This document shows positions 23,129-31,800 of a stretch of 38,100 bases of DNA, one piece after another. Every line of letters begins with the position of its first letter. Within the stretch, counting starts at the first letter, position 1. The stretch is from NCBI GenBank assembly GCA_964419225.1, contig CAYQPF010000031.1, positions 1 to 38,100 on the forward strand. Reading direction: 5' to 3'. The notes beneath the pieces are model-generated. The model was given only the letters and a program-made list of their open reading frames with translations. It had not been told where the DNA came from and did not search any database. Both the position numbers and the translations under genes were made by a program. Origin of the DNA: CAYQPF01 sp964419225 (GTDB lineage Bacteria; Cloacimonadota; Cloacimonadia; Cloacimonadales; CAYQPF01).

Positions 23129-25645
23129 ATGAATAATGTAATAAAGTTTATTTCTCTAAGTATAATAATAGTTTTAGTATTCTCTGCCTGTTCCAGAGTA
23201 AGCGAGGAGACGATGGGAATTTCCGATCCAGGTGTTGATTCTCTGGGTTACAAAATCGTCATGGCCAATGATTATACGCTTAAATATAAAGTTGAAGGAG
23301 CAAATCTGCATTGCATTCTCTCGGCTGAAACTAATGGATGGGTTGCAGTAGGTTTTGCTCCCACTGCCCAGATGAAAGATGCTAATTTTATCATTGGCTA
23401 TGTTGAAAATGGTTCAGCATTTATTAATGATGAATTTGGTACTTCCAATACAACCCATCAGTCGGATAACAGTCTTGGTGGAACAGACAATCTGACCAAT
23501 AAAACAGGTTCTGAGTCTGGCAGTATGACGACCCTGGAGTTTATTATTCCCCTTAACTCAGGTGATACATATGACAGAACATTAATGGTAGGACAATCTT
23601 ATCCTCTGATATTTGCTAAGGGAAACGGTGATGATTTCACGTCCATGCATACAAGTTTTGCCTCTGCAACTCTTAATCTCAGCAGTACACCGGGAGGTAA
23701 TAATGGTATTATTCCGGACACTACAGGCTATAATAGGATTAATTCAGCAGATTATTTACTCTATTGGAGAGTTGATGGAGATTCCCTCAGATGTATTTTA
23801 TCCGCTCAAACACAGGGTTGGGTAGCTGTCGGTTTCGATCCGAGCAATCAAATGAAAGACGCTAATTTTATTATTGGCTATGTGACTGCAAATGGTGTAT
23901 CTATCCGGGATGATTTTGGAGTAAGTAATACTACTCATGCGGCTGATATCAGTTTTACCGGAGGAGTTGATAATGTGAGGAAAGCTGCAGGTAAGGAGGA
24001 AAACGGAAAAACAGTTATTGCCTTCACTATCCCCTTAAACAGTGGTGACAGTTATGACAGGACATTACTGGCGACAAATAGTTACCCCATAATTTTTGCT
24101 AAGGGTAATACTGATGATTTTAATGCTATGCATACCGGTTTTGCCTCAGCCACACTGAATTTGAATCCAACTACTCCGGATGGTAATACTGATCATCCGA
24201 TGCCAGATACAACAGGATACAACAGGATATTATCCAATGATTTTGATTTTCATTGGAAAGTAGTGGGAGATTCTTTAAAATGCATTCTGGCAGCAACCAC
24301 AGCTGGTTGGGTAGCTGTAGGATTTGATAATGGAATACAAATGAATAATGCCAATTTTATCATTGGCTATGTCACCACAGGAGGAGCTTTCCTGAGAGAT
24401 GATTTCGGCAATGGCACCACGACACATGTTTCAGACATAGTGCTAGCAGGCAGTTATGACATAGCTTCTGAAGCGGGAAAAGAGGAGGGAGGTAAAACAA
24501 TCATTGCCTTTTCCATTCCTCTGAATAGTGGAGATATAAATGACAGGGTACTTTTGCCGACAGGCAGTTATCCCATAATCTTTGCCAAGGGTTCAAGTGA
24601 TGATTTCAATGCAATGCACACCAGCTTTGCCTCAGCCACTCTGAACCTGAACCCCAATTCCGGCGGTAATAATGACCATACTGTACCAGATACAACCGGC
24701 TACATGAGAGCTGCCACTTTAGATTATCTTTTTTACTGGAAGGTTGTAGGTGACTCTTTGAGATGTATTCTTTCAGCAGAAACTTCCGGATGGGTTGCGG
24801 TTGGTTTCGATCCAACAAATCGTATGCAGAATGCTGATTTCATTATTGGTTATGTTACAGGCACAGGGGCATTTCTCAGAGACGATTTTGGAGTAGGTAC
24901 TACGACACACTCTTCGGACACTTCTCTGGGCGGATCTTACAATTTAACAATGGAGGCAGGTAAAGAAGAAAATGGGAGGACAATTATCTCATTTACCATA
25001 CCTTTAAATAGTGGTGACAGCTATGATAAAAATCTGGTTCCTGCAAACACATATCCGGTCATTTTCGCCAAGGGTTCTCAGGATGATTTTAATGCAATGC
25101 ACACAAGTGCCAGTTCAATCATGATTAATTTTGAACAGGGTGCCGGAGAAACAGGAGCTACTCAGGGTGGTGATATTTCCCTGGATACAGAAGCCTTAAA
25201 TTATACATCCATCAATGTGGACGGGTATAATTTTCAATGGGCGATCAAGGATGATTCACTTCGCTGTAAAATGAAAGCACCAACTACCGGCTGGGTTGCT
25301 GTCGGATTCAATCCTACAGATGAGATGTTGAATGCTAATTTCATTATTGGCTATGTCAGTAATGGGATAGGATATGTCAGAGACGACTTTGGTGATACTC
25401 AGACTACCCATGTTTCAGACATTCTGGCTGGGGGAACTAATAATGTAACCAGAGTCTTTGGCAGAGATGCTCAGGGATCAACGGAACTCCGTTTTACTAT
25501 CCCTTTAAATTCGCAAGATCCCAAAGATAGGCCACTGACATTAAATTCTACTGTCAAACTCATACTGGCACATGGCCCGAATGGAAGTGATAATTTCTCT
25601 TCCATGCACGATTTTGTAGAGGAGACAACCATAATTTTGCATTGA
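23129..25645 (+). CDS. Lipoprotein of five tandem DOMON domains
   Basis: 838 residues. The N-terminus ends in VFSACSRV, a lipobox with Cys21. The rest is five DOMON-type repeats of about 160 residues, marked by GWVAVGF with Trp at 71, 231, 394, 555 and 722. Every repeat keeps a Met eleven residues after that Trp (82, 242, 405, 566, 733), a TTH motif, and a Met-His pair near its end (His174, 335, 497, 658, 827). In cytochrome-type DOMON domains, a Met and a His serve as axial ligands of b-type heme; other members bind sugars. The Met/His conservation here makes heme binding worth testing, but no ligand can be assigned. Linkers carry PGGN and PDTTGY motifs. It shares an operon with the predicted barrel upstream. 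Confidence 0.88.
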   Translation: MNNVIKFISLSIIIVLVFSACSRVSEETMGISDPGVDSLGYKIVMANDYTLKYKVEGANLHCILSAETNGWVAVGFAPTAQMKDANFIIGYVENGSAFINDEFGTSNTTHQSDNSLGGTDNLTNKTGSESGSMTTLEFIIPLNSGDTYDRTLMVGQSYPLIFAKGNGDDFTSMHTSFASATLNLSSTPGGNNGIIPDTTGYNRINSADYLLYWRVDGDSLRCILSAQTQGWVAVGFDPSNQMKDANFIIGYVTANGVSIRDDFGVSNTTHAADISFTGGVDNVRKAAGKEENGKTVIAFTIPLNSGDSYDRTLLATNSYPIIFAKGNTDDFNAMHTGFASATLNLNPTTPDGNTDHPMPDTTGYNRILSNDFDFHWKVVGDSLKCILAATTAGWVAVGFDNGIQMNNANFIIGYVTTGGAFLRDDFGNGTTTHVSDIVLAGSYDIASEAGKEEGGKTIIAFSIPLNSGDINDRVLLPTGSYPIIFAKGSSDDFNAMHTSFASATLNLNPNSGGNNDHTVPDTTGYMRAATLDYLFYWKVVGDSLRCILSAETSGWVAVGFDPTNRMQNADFIIGYVTGTGAFLRDDFGVGTTTHSSDTSLGGSYNLTMEAGKEENGRTIISFTIPLNSGDSYDKNLVPANTYPVIFAKGSQDDFNAMHTSASSIMINFEQGAGETGATQGGDISLDTEALNYTSINVDGYNFQWAIKDDSLRCKMKAPTTGWVAVGFNPTDEMLNANFIIGYVSNGIGYVRDDFGDTQTTHVSDILAGGTNNVTRVFGRDAQGSTELRFTIPLNSQDPKDRPLTLNSTVKLILAHGPNGSDNFSSMHDFVEETTIILH

Positions 25646-25872
25646 TGATATTCATAGCTTATGAGTTAAGATTTAGTATTTTGGTTGAAAAAGATGATAG
25701 GGGCTGACGTAGGAGTCTGCCCCTGCATCCAAACGACATCTGCTGTAAATTTTCAGTTTACTTGAAAGAAAGTTCATTTGTTTCCCTCATTTGGAGGGTG
25801 ATCAAAAAAAAACATTTACAAATAAAAAGTATTCAGAAAAAGTGATTTAATAATTTCTCAATGAGGAACAAG
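25646..25872. other. Intergenic region before the HEAT-MazG operon
   Basis: No gene. It contains the palindrome at 25699-25724 and a small CCCTC-ATTTG-GAGGG hairpin at 25784-25798 followed by an A-run. No clear terminator for the DOMON gene or promoter for the HEAT gene was recognised. Confidence 0.5.
25699..25724. repeat. GC-rich palindrome, GTAGGGGC family (imperfect)
   Basis: AGGGGCTGAC, six-base loop, GTCTGCCCCT with one T-T mismatch, preceded by GAT. Same arm and loop sizes as 1727 and 2003. It may serve as a weak terminator for the DOMON gene although no T-run follows. Confidence 0.6.
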
Positions 25873-28800
25873 ATGATAAAGAATTTAAGTTTCTTTTTGG
25901 CTAAAAATGATCCTGATAAACTCTTTGAACTTTATGACAAAGAGAAAGCTCCAAAAGACCAGATTATTGCCCGTTTATTTGAGCTTGAAGAATTCAATTT
26001 ACTAATAGAGTTAGCTAAAAATGATAATTTTGAACGTACTAATATTCTGAATGAGCTGTTACAAAAAAAATCACTTAACATAGACCACTGTATTTATATA
26101 CTCTCCTGGCTTATGGCACCGAAATTCCAAAAAGAAATTTATCAATATATAAAAAACAACTTCACTCTTGATGATATTCAAAAAAAGATTAGTCATCCCT
26201 TACTAACTGATAATTCCCGTAAATACTTGGAAAGCATAATTCTTTCCGATATCCCCAAAGAACATCTTTCTGAAAAAACAAAGGATGAAAACTATCTTAA
26301 AATGAAGATGATTCTCGAAGATACGAACTGGAATGTTACCTCTGCTGATGATAAAAAGCAAAATCTCCTGGATTCCAGATTTTCCACAAAAGAAAGAATC
26401 AAAAATTTCCTGCCTTTAAGGATCAAAATTAATATCGAAGATGAGTTCAAAATCATAAAGGAAGAGCTTAAGAACAGTATTAAAAACAACTCTTTTGACC
26501 TGGAATTTATCCTGACTATTTTAAACCTGTCCAGACTTAAATTAGAGCATAAAGAAGAATTAATTCTTGATGTTGATGAGCCTGAATTATATTTCCCCGA
26601 AAACTTCCAGTTTCTCACAGAAGCGGGTTTTTTTAGTTATGCCTCTATCAGATCTCTTTTTTCTACGGCCTCTTTAAAGAACTGGACCGCTGTAGGTCTG
26701 GAAAGTCATTATGCTATTGACTTATTTTATTTATGCAAGAATTATTCTCAATTTAATTGGCTGGAAAAGTTTTTGGAAAACAATTATCTGGCAAAAATAC
26801 TGGAATATTCAAATTCCAGTTTTACGTATTATTTGACATCTCAATACGGATTTCGTCTCAATGATATCATAATCGAACAAGGTTTAAAAAACAAACTCCG
26901 GGAAAGTTGTCTTTCACTACATGAAATAATTCTCAAAAATGTTAATGAACATTCTTTCGATATTGAGTATCATTTAAAGCCTCTGATTCTTGTCGGGGGT
27001 GACTATAATTTCATTTTCATCAGTCAGCTTTTAAATAAAACAGTGGTAGATCACATCAAAAATACAATAGAGGATGTGAACTCGAAATTTCTTGATTTGA
27101 AAAGAAACACCGAAGATTTGGGTAGATTAAAACAACTTATTGAGTTGGAAATTGGTGAAAAAGCAAATTTGATCGAAAGAAAGAAATACAATATTATTTC
27201 CACATTCTTTCTTCAGTCAGTCAGCCAGATGCAATCACTTGATGAAGACATAAAAACCGTGATCATCTCTAATTTACCAAATCTGGAGCTATATTCAAAA
27301 CAGGCTGACAGCAGTAGTAAGATTCTATTTTGTCAGTTCATTGGAAAATTGAATCTGCAAAAATATAAAAATCTGCTCTATACTTATTTACAGGATGATG
27401 ATTATCAGGTAGCTGTAAATGCTGCAATAGCTTTGAAAAACATTGGCGATAAAACTATTAACACCAAGCTCAAGGCATTTGCTCAATCGCCTAATTTTAA
27501 TATCAGGAAATTGATAGCAACTTCACTTAATTTACTTTCCAAAGATATGGAACTCGAATGGATTTTAAAACTGGCTTCTGATGAAAATATTGAAGTAAGT
27601 AAAGAAGCTATCAAAACGATCTCACAACTTCCCAAAGAAAATGCCATTAATATTTTCAAACAATTGATCAGTACGGTGTATTACAAGAATAAAGCTGTTC
27701 TCGTGGAAGCTTTGGGAAATTTAGAATCTGTACAAGGAATACCTCTTCTTATTGATTTACTAAAAGATGCAGAAAGTGATGTTTATTTGCAGTTTATGAA
27801 AAGTCTGGTAAAAATTAATCAGCGTATTAGTTTAATGTTATTACAAAATCTCAATTTCAGAGGGAATCACCTCTTAGAACTGGAACGGGCTAAATCAATC
27901 GTCCTCCTGGGTGATTATAGCGGTTGGGCTATCATTAACAGTTATATTAATCTCAGTATCCCATTTATTCAGAACCAGACGAAACTAACTTATCTGCAGC
28001 TGATTTCCAGTGATTATACAAAGAATATCAGGAAAATGACTCGTGATCCTAATTCACTGATCGGTGCTTTGGCATTAACCAAACTTGTTTTGTTTAATGA
28101 AGATGAAGGGTGGCAATTAATTGACAGAATGTACAAGGAAAGTAATAAAGAAATGCTTTATTACATTTCAATTCTTTTGGATTTTCTACCTTATGATAAA
28201 GCGAAAGAAATAATTTTGAGCATTAATTCCTCAGACAATTATTCATGCAAAATGATCACCTCCATAATTTTGGCTAAAAATGGTGACGAGCAATACTTAA
28301 AACAAATCGAAAATAAAGTAATGAGTTTATCTGATGAACAACATCAACAAATTCTTAAAGCAATTAGAGACTATCCTCATGAATTGACCATAAAAATTCT
28401 GGAAAAAATTGCATTACTCCAAAATACAGATTTTGTTGAGCAAATTCTTTATATTTTTAAAAATTTTGAATCTAATAAAATAATTGAAACAATTCTGAAA
28501 ATTTGGGAAAGAAGTGATGAGGGTTCTAAAATCATTATAGCAAAGTTTTTTGGAATTATTAAGAGTCCGAAAATTTTAGAATTCATCCACAAGGTTATTG
28601 ATCTTCAGCCTGATACGGTCCGGGCAGCACTGGCTTATGCTTTGGTTGAACAGGGAGATGAAGTTGGCTGGAATAAATTACTTCTGTTTATCAACAGCGA
28701 CATGAATGATGTCCGTAAAGTTGCGATGGACAGAGTTGCCAGTTTTAAAAACATCAGAAGTCTGAATGTTTTGGTCAAATATTTAACGGCTCCTGCAGAA

Positions 28801-29802
28801 GAACAACAAATCGATGCTATAAAAGCAATCGGTTCTATGCAGCTCAAGGAATCAGTTTCTGTATTAAAAAAATATGTAACCAATTCTTCTTCACGCATAA
28901 AGATCGCTGTTTGTAAAGCTTTGGGTGATATGCCTTTTAACGAGACCTTCCATCTGCTTGATTTACTTGAGACTGATAAAAATGATTATGTCAGAGTAGC
29001 AGTTGAAATTTCCCGGGAAAAACTACAAAAGGGTTTTGATTCGACTTATATGCCCGTTCATGAACAGGTTAACTCCATTTTCCAGTCTTTTGACTGGAGA
29101 CTATCTGACAGCTGGTTTGACAGAAACTGTAATCTTTTTACTGCCGAATATGATAAATGCAGATCTCTGCCATTATATGAATTCCGCGACAAAATTGTTA
29201 TGGAAAACGATGAACTGGAAAAAAAGCAAGAGGAAATCTATGCTGAATTATCCAGAAAACTTATAGGTTGTACAGATTTGAAAATCATTCTGGAAGCCAA
29301 AAAAAATGCTGCACAGGATACTGAAAGACTCATTACCAAAGACGAGTTGATCCAATCCATTCTGGTTTGTAACCCAAATAATGTTTCTAAAGAAGAATGG
29401 TCTATTATCTCGGAAATAGTAAAATCCCATGATGAAAAATTACTTAAAGCTGTTATCTTTATGTCTGCAAAATCATCCTCAAAACTTTGGGTTAAGCATT
29501 TGAAAATTATATCAGGAGAACAACACTACAACAAATACCTTGATCTGATACTTTATTCACTTTCCAAAAAAATGTACTGTGAAAACTTGTCAGTTCTGGT
29601 ACCATTCCTGGAATCTGAAAGAGTCAGATATTATTTTCTTTATTTTTGTAATTATCTTGTCTTGCATGGAGAACATGTTGACATGAAAATTATTCAGGAA
29701 ACTGAAAAATATGTTACACAAAGTGAATTTCCTCCGATGATCAAAGAAGGTATAAAAGCAATTCTACTCGAAATTAAAAGGAGAAAAGCCAACCTCAGAT
29801 GA
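25873..29802 (+). CDS. Large cytoplasmic HEAT-repeat protein
   Basis: 1309 residues from ATG at 25873, preferred because GAGGA lies five bases before it; an ATG at 25861 has no ribosome site. There is no signal peptide or membrane segment. Residues ~1-440 are helical without a recognised domain. From ~455 onward HEAT/PBS-lyase-like repeats are clear, for example YQVAVNAAIALKNIGDKTI, NKAVLVEALGNLESVQGIPL, NDVRKVAMDRVASFKNIRSL, and a RIKIAVCKALGDMPFNETF unit. The last ~230 residues are again non-repeat and helical. Such proteins act as adaptors for other proteins. Its stop overlaps the mazG start by four bases (ATGA), and four further genes follow in the same tight unit; it probably serves the same process, but no function is recognised. 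Confidence 0.75.
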   Translation: MIKNLSFFLAKNDPDKLFELYDKEKAPKDQIIARLFELEEFNLLIELAKNDNFERTNILNELLQKKSLNIDHCIYILSWLMAPKFQKEIYQYIKNNFTLDDIQKKISHPLLTDNSRKYLESIILSDIPKEHLSEKTKDENYLKMKMILEDTNWNVTSADDKKQNLLDSRFSTKERIKNFLPLRIKINIEDEFKIIKEELKNSIKNNSFDLEFILTILNLSRLKLEHKEELILDVDEPELYFPENFQFLTEAGFFSYASIRSLFSTASLKNWTAVGLESHYAIDLFYLCKNYSQFNWLEKFLENNYLAKILEYSNSSFTYYLTSQYGFRLNDIIIEQGLKNKLRESCLSLHEIILKNVNEHSFDIEYHLKPLILVGGDYNFIFISQLLNKTVVDHIKNTIEDVNSKFLDLKRNTEDLGRLKQLIELEIGEKANLIERKKYNIISTFFLQSVSQMQSLDEDIKTVIISNLPNLELYSKQADSSSKILFCQFIGKLNLQKYKNLLYTYLQDDDYQVAVNAAIALKNIGDKTINTKLKAFAQSPNFNIRKLIATSLNLLSKDMELEWILKLASDENIEVSKEAIKTISQLPKENAINIFKQLISTVYYKNKAVLVEALGNLESVQGIPLLIDLLKDAESDVYLQFMKSLVKINQRISLMLLQNLNFRGNHLLELERAKSIVLLGDYSGWAIINSYINLSIPFIQNQTKLTYLQLISSDYTKNIRKMTRDPNSLIGALALTKLVLFNEDEGWQLIDRMYKESNKEMLYYISILLDFLPYDKAKEIILSINSSDNYSCKMITSIILAKNGDEQYLKQIENKVMSLSDEQHQQILKAIRDYPHELTIKILEKIALLQNTDFVEQILYIFKNFESNKIIETILKIWERSDEGSKIIIAKFFGIIKSPKILEFIHKVIDLQPDTVRAALAYALVEQGDEVGWNKLLLFINSDMNDVRKVAMDRVASFKNIRSLNVLVKYLTAPAEEQQIDAIKAIGSMQLKESVSVLKKYVTNSSSRIKIAVCKALGDMPFNETFHLLDLLETDKNDYVRVAVEISREKLQKGFDSTYMPVHEQVNSIFQSFDWRLSDSWFDRNCNLFTAEYDKCRSLPLYEFRDKIVMENDELEKKQEEIYAELSRKLIGCTDLKIILEAKKNAAQDTERLITKDELIQSILVCNPNNVSKEEWSIISEIVKSHDEKLLKAVIFMSAKSSSKLWVKHLKIISGEQHYNKYLDLILYSLSKKMYCENLSVLVPFLESERVRYYFLYFCNYLVLHGEHVDMKIIQETEKYVTQSEFPPMIKEGIKAILLEIKRRKANLR

Positions 29803-30581
29803 AAGAATTTGACGAACTTATAGCAATTGTAACCAGATTACGGGATAAGGATAATGGATGTCCCTGGGACTTAAAACAGACATCCAAATCTTTAATTCCA
29901 AATTTTATTGAAGAATTGTATGAAACAATAGAAGCTATTGAGAAAGATAATGATCATGCTTTAGCTGAAGAATTAGGAGATTTGCTTCTGCATATTGTTC
30001 TTCAGGTAAGTATAGCTTCCGAAAAAGATGTTTTCAAAATGCAGGATGTCATTCAAAAAATCAACACTAAACTTATCCGGAGACACCCCCATATTTTTGC
30101 GGATTTGGAAGTAAAAGACTCTCAGGAAGTAAAAGTAAACTGGGAAAGAATCAAGCAAATTGAAAAAAAACATGAAAGAGAATCAATTTTGGATGGTGTA
30201 CCCAGAAATATGCCGGCTTTGATTTTCGCCCAAAGAACCCAGGAAAAAGCAGCATCCGTAGGCTTCGACTGGCCCAATATTATACCTGTTCTTAATAAAT
30301 TGGATGAAGAAACAAAAGAACTTATTGCTGCTGAAAAATCACAGAACAGAGATGAGATGGAAGAGGAATTAGGAGATTTACTGTTTACTGTTGTCAATCT
30401 TTCCCGTAAACTTGAAATTGACGCAGAATCAGCACTCAAAAAAGCCACCGATAAATTCAAATACAGGTTCTTTCAAATAGAAAGACATCATCATGACAAT
30501 AATGAAAATATCTATGAAAGCAGTCTGGAGAAGTTAGATGAAATATGGGAATCCATTAAAGCAACCCGTACAAAGTCGTAA
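29799..30581 (+). CDS. mazG: MazG nucleoside triphosphate pyrophosphohydrolase
   Basis: 260 residues, the usual size for two-domain MazG. MazG hydrolyses (d)NTPs to monophosphates and pyrophosphate, removing damaged nucleotides and affecting ppGpp levels in E. coli. Domain 1 shows CPWDLKQTSKSL and the metal-binding EELYE (Glu38, 39, 42) with EELGD at 57-61. Domain 2 has FDWPNIIPVLNKLDEETKEL and EEELGDLLFTVVN near 185-197. The start overlaps the HEAT gene by four bases; its own end overlaps the kinase gene by 44 bases. Both metal-binding sets appear complete, so the enzyme should be active. Confidence 0.96.
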   Translation: MKEFDELIAIVTRLRDKDNGCPWDLKQTSKSLIPNFIEELYETIEAIEKDNDHALAEELGDLLLHIVLQVSIASEKDVFKMQDVIQKINTKLIRRHPHIFADLEVKDSQEVKVNWERIKQIEKKHERESILDGVPRNMPALIFAQRTQEKAASVGFDWPNIIPVLNKLDEETKELIAAEKSQNRDEMEEELGDLLFTVVNLSRKLEIDAESALKKATDKFKYRFFQIERHHHDNNENIYESSLEKLDEIWESIKATRTKS

Positions 30582-31800
30582 TACATTCATTAAGTTCTAT
30601 TTTATCATTGGCACAATTATTATTATAGTAGTATTTGTATTATATCTGCATTCTCTTTTTGCTCAGGCAAAAAAAGATGCTCAAATAGTGCCAAATCTCT
30701 TTGCCAGATTTGTCAGCTTCTCTACTATGGAAAACTTTGATGCACTTCTTCTCCAATACTTTTTCGATGAAGTAGTCAATAAAATTGACTATCCCATTAT
30801 TGTCACGGATTCCAAGAAACAACCCCTTTATTGGAAAAACATCGGGGTCGATGAAAATGCCCGTTTTGAAACTCTTTCCCTGAAAGATAAAGTAATCATT
30901 ACCCAGTTCCTGAATGTTATGATCTATGAGGAGACAGAACTTCCGATTAGGTATGGAGAGAAGAACAGCGTATTATTAGGATATGCCTATTACGGGCAGT
31001 CTCCTGCCATCAAAAAACTGAAATATATGCCCTATTTTGAAATTATTCTGTTGATCATGTTTATTTCTTTTGGCATTTACGCTCTTGCTTTTGTGAAAAA
31101 AACAGAGAAAAATGTTATTTGGGTAGGCCTGGCCAAAGAAACTGCTCATCAATTCGGAACACCAATATCCTCTCTTCTCGGTTGGCTGGATATGGTTAAA
31201 TATAAACTTGAGTCCGGGAATGATTCCCAGGAAATAATTCCTATGCTTGATTATATGCGGGGCGATGTTGATCAGTTACAAAAAGTAGCTTTCAGGTTTG
31301 GGAAAGTTGGTTCTTCCATCAATTTAAAATCTTCCCGTTTAGATCTGGTAATCAACGAAACCATTGTTTATTTTTCCAAAAGATTACCCCAAATTGGCAA
31401 TAAAATTGAACTACACTTTATCAACAAAATAGAGAATTTAGAAATGAATATCGATGCTGACTTAATTAAGTGGTCGCTGGAGAATATTATCAAAAATGCT
31501 GCAGATGCCATGCAAATGCGTGGTGGAAATATCATTGTAACTGCTTTTAGTAAAGATAGATTAGTAACTATTCTGATCAAAGATGAAGGTAAAGGAATGC
31601 CTAAATCCATGTTTAAAAAAATATTTGAACCAGGTGTAACCAGCAAAAATAGAGGATGGGGCTTGGGCTTGAGTTTAACTAAAAGAATTATTGAAGAATT
31701 TCACCATGGAAAAGTAAAAGTCATAGAAAGTACTGTTAACGAAGGTACAACCTTTGAGATCTCTCTTCCCTATGTCAGAGGTAAAAATGATCTTAACTAA
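30538..31800 (+). CDS. Membrane sensor histidine kinase, orphan
   Basis: 420 residues. The start lies inside mazG and is supported by GGAGAAGTTAG ahead of ATG; no later ATG, GTG or TTG start fits better. Transmembrane helices lie at ~19-42 and ~166-185 and bracket a ~120-residue sensor domain with a PAS/CACHE-like core (NKIDYPIIVTDSKKQPLYW). The H-box is KETAHQFGTPISSLLGW with His204. Next come the N-box ENIIKNAADAM, G1 DEGKGMP, F-box IFEPGVTSK and G2 WGLGLSL (~371). All ATP-binding motifs are intact, so it should autophosphorylate. No response regulator gene is nearby. Its place between MazG and Nnr suggests it senses redox or metabolic stress, an inference from context only. Confidence 0.93.
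   Translation: MKYGNPLKQPVQSRNTFIKFYFIIGTIIIIVVFVLYLHSLFAQAKKDAQIVPNLFARFVSFSTMENFDALLLQYFFDEVVNKIDYPIIVTDSKKQPLYWKNIGVDENARFETLSLKDKVIITQFLNVMIYEETELPIRYGEKNSVLLGYAYYGQSPAIKKLKYMPYFEIILLIMFISFGIYALAFVKKTEKNVIWVGLAKETAHQFGTPISSLLGWLDMVKYKLESGNDSQEIIPMLDYMRGDVDQLQKVAFRFGKVGSSINLKSSRLDLVINETIVYFSKRLPQIGNKIELHFINKIENLEMNIDADLIKWSLENIIKNAADAMQMRGGNIIVTAFSKDRLVTILIKDEGKGMPKSMFKKIFEPGVTSKNRGWGLGLSLTKRIIEEFHHGKVKVIESTVNEGTTFEISLPYVRGKNDLN

Noticed and set aside
25861..25872. HEAT protein start at the ATG at 25861
   Set aside because: No Shine-Dalgarno sequence precedes it, whereas the ATG at 25873 has GAGGA at ideal spacing.
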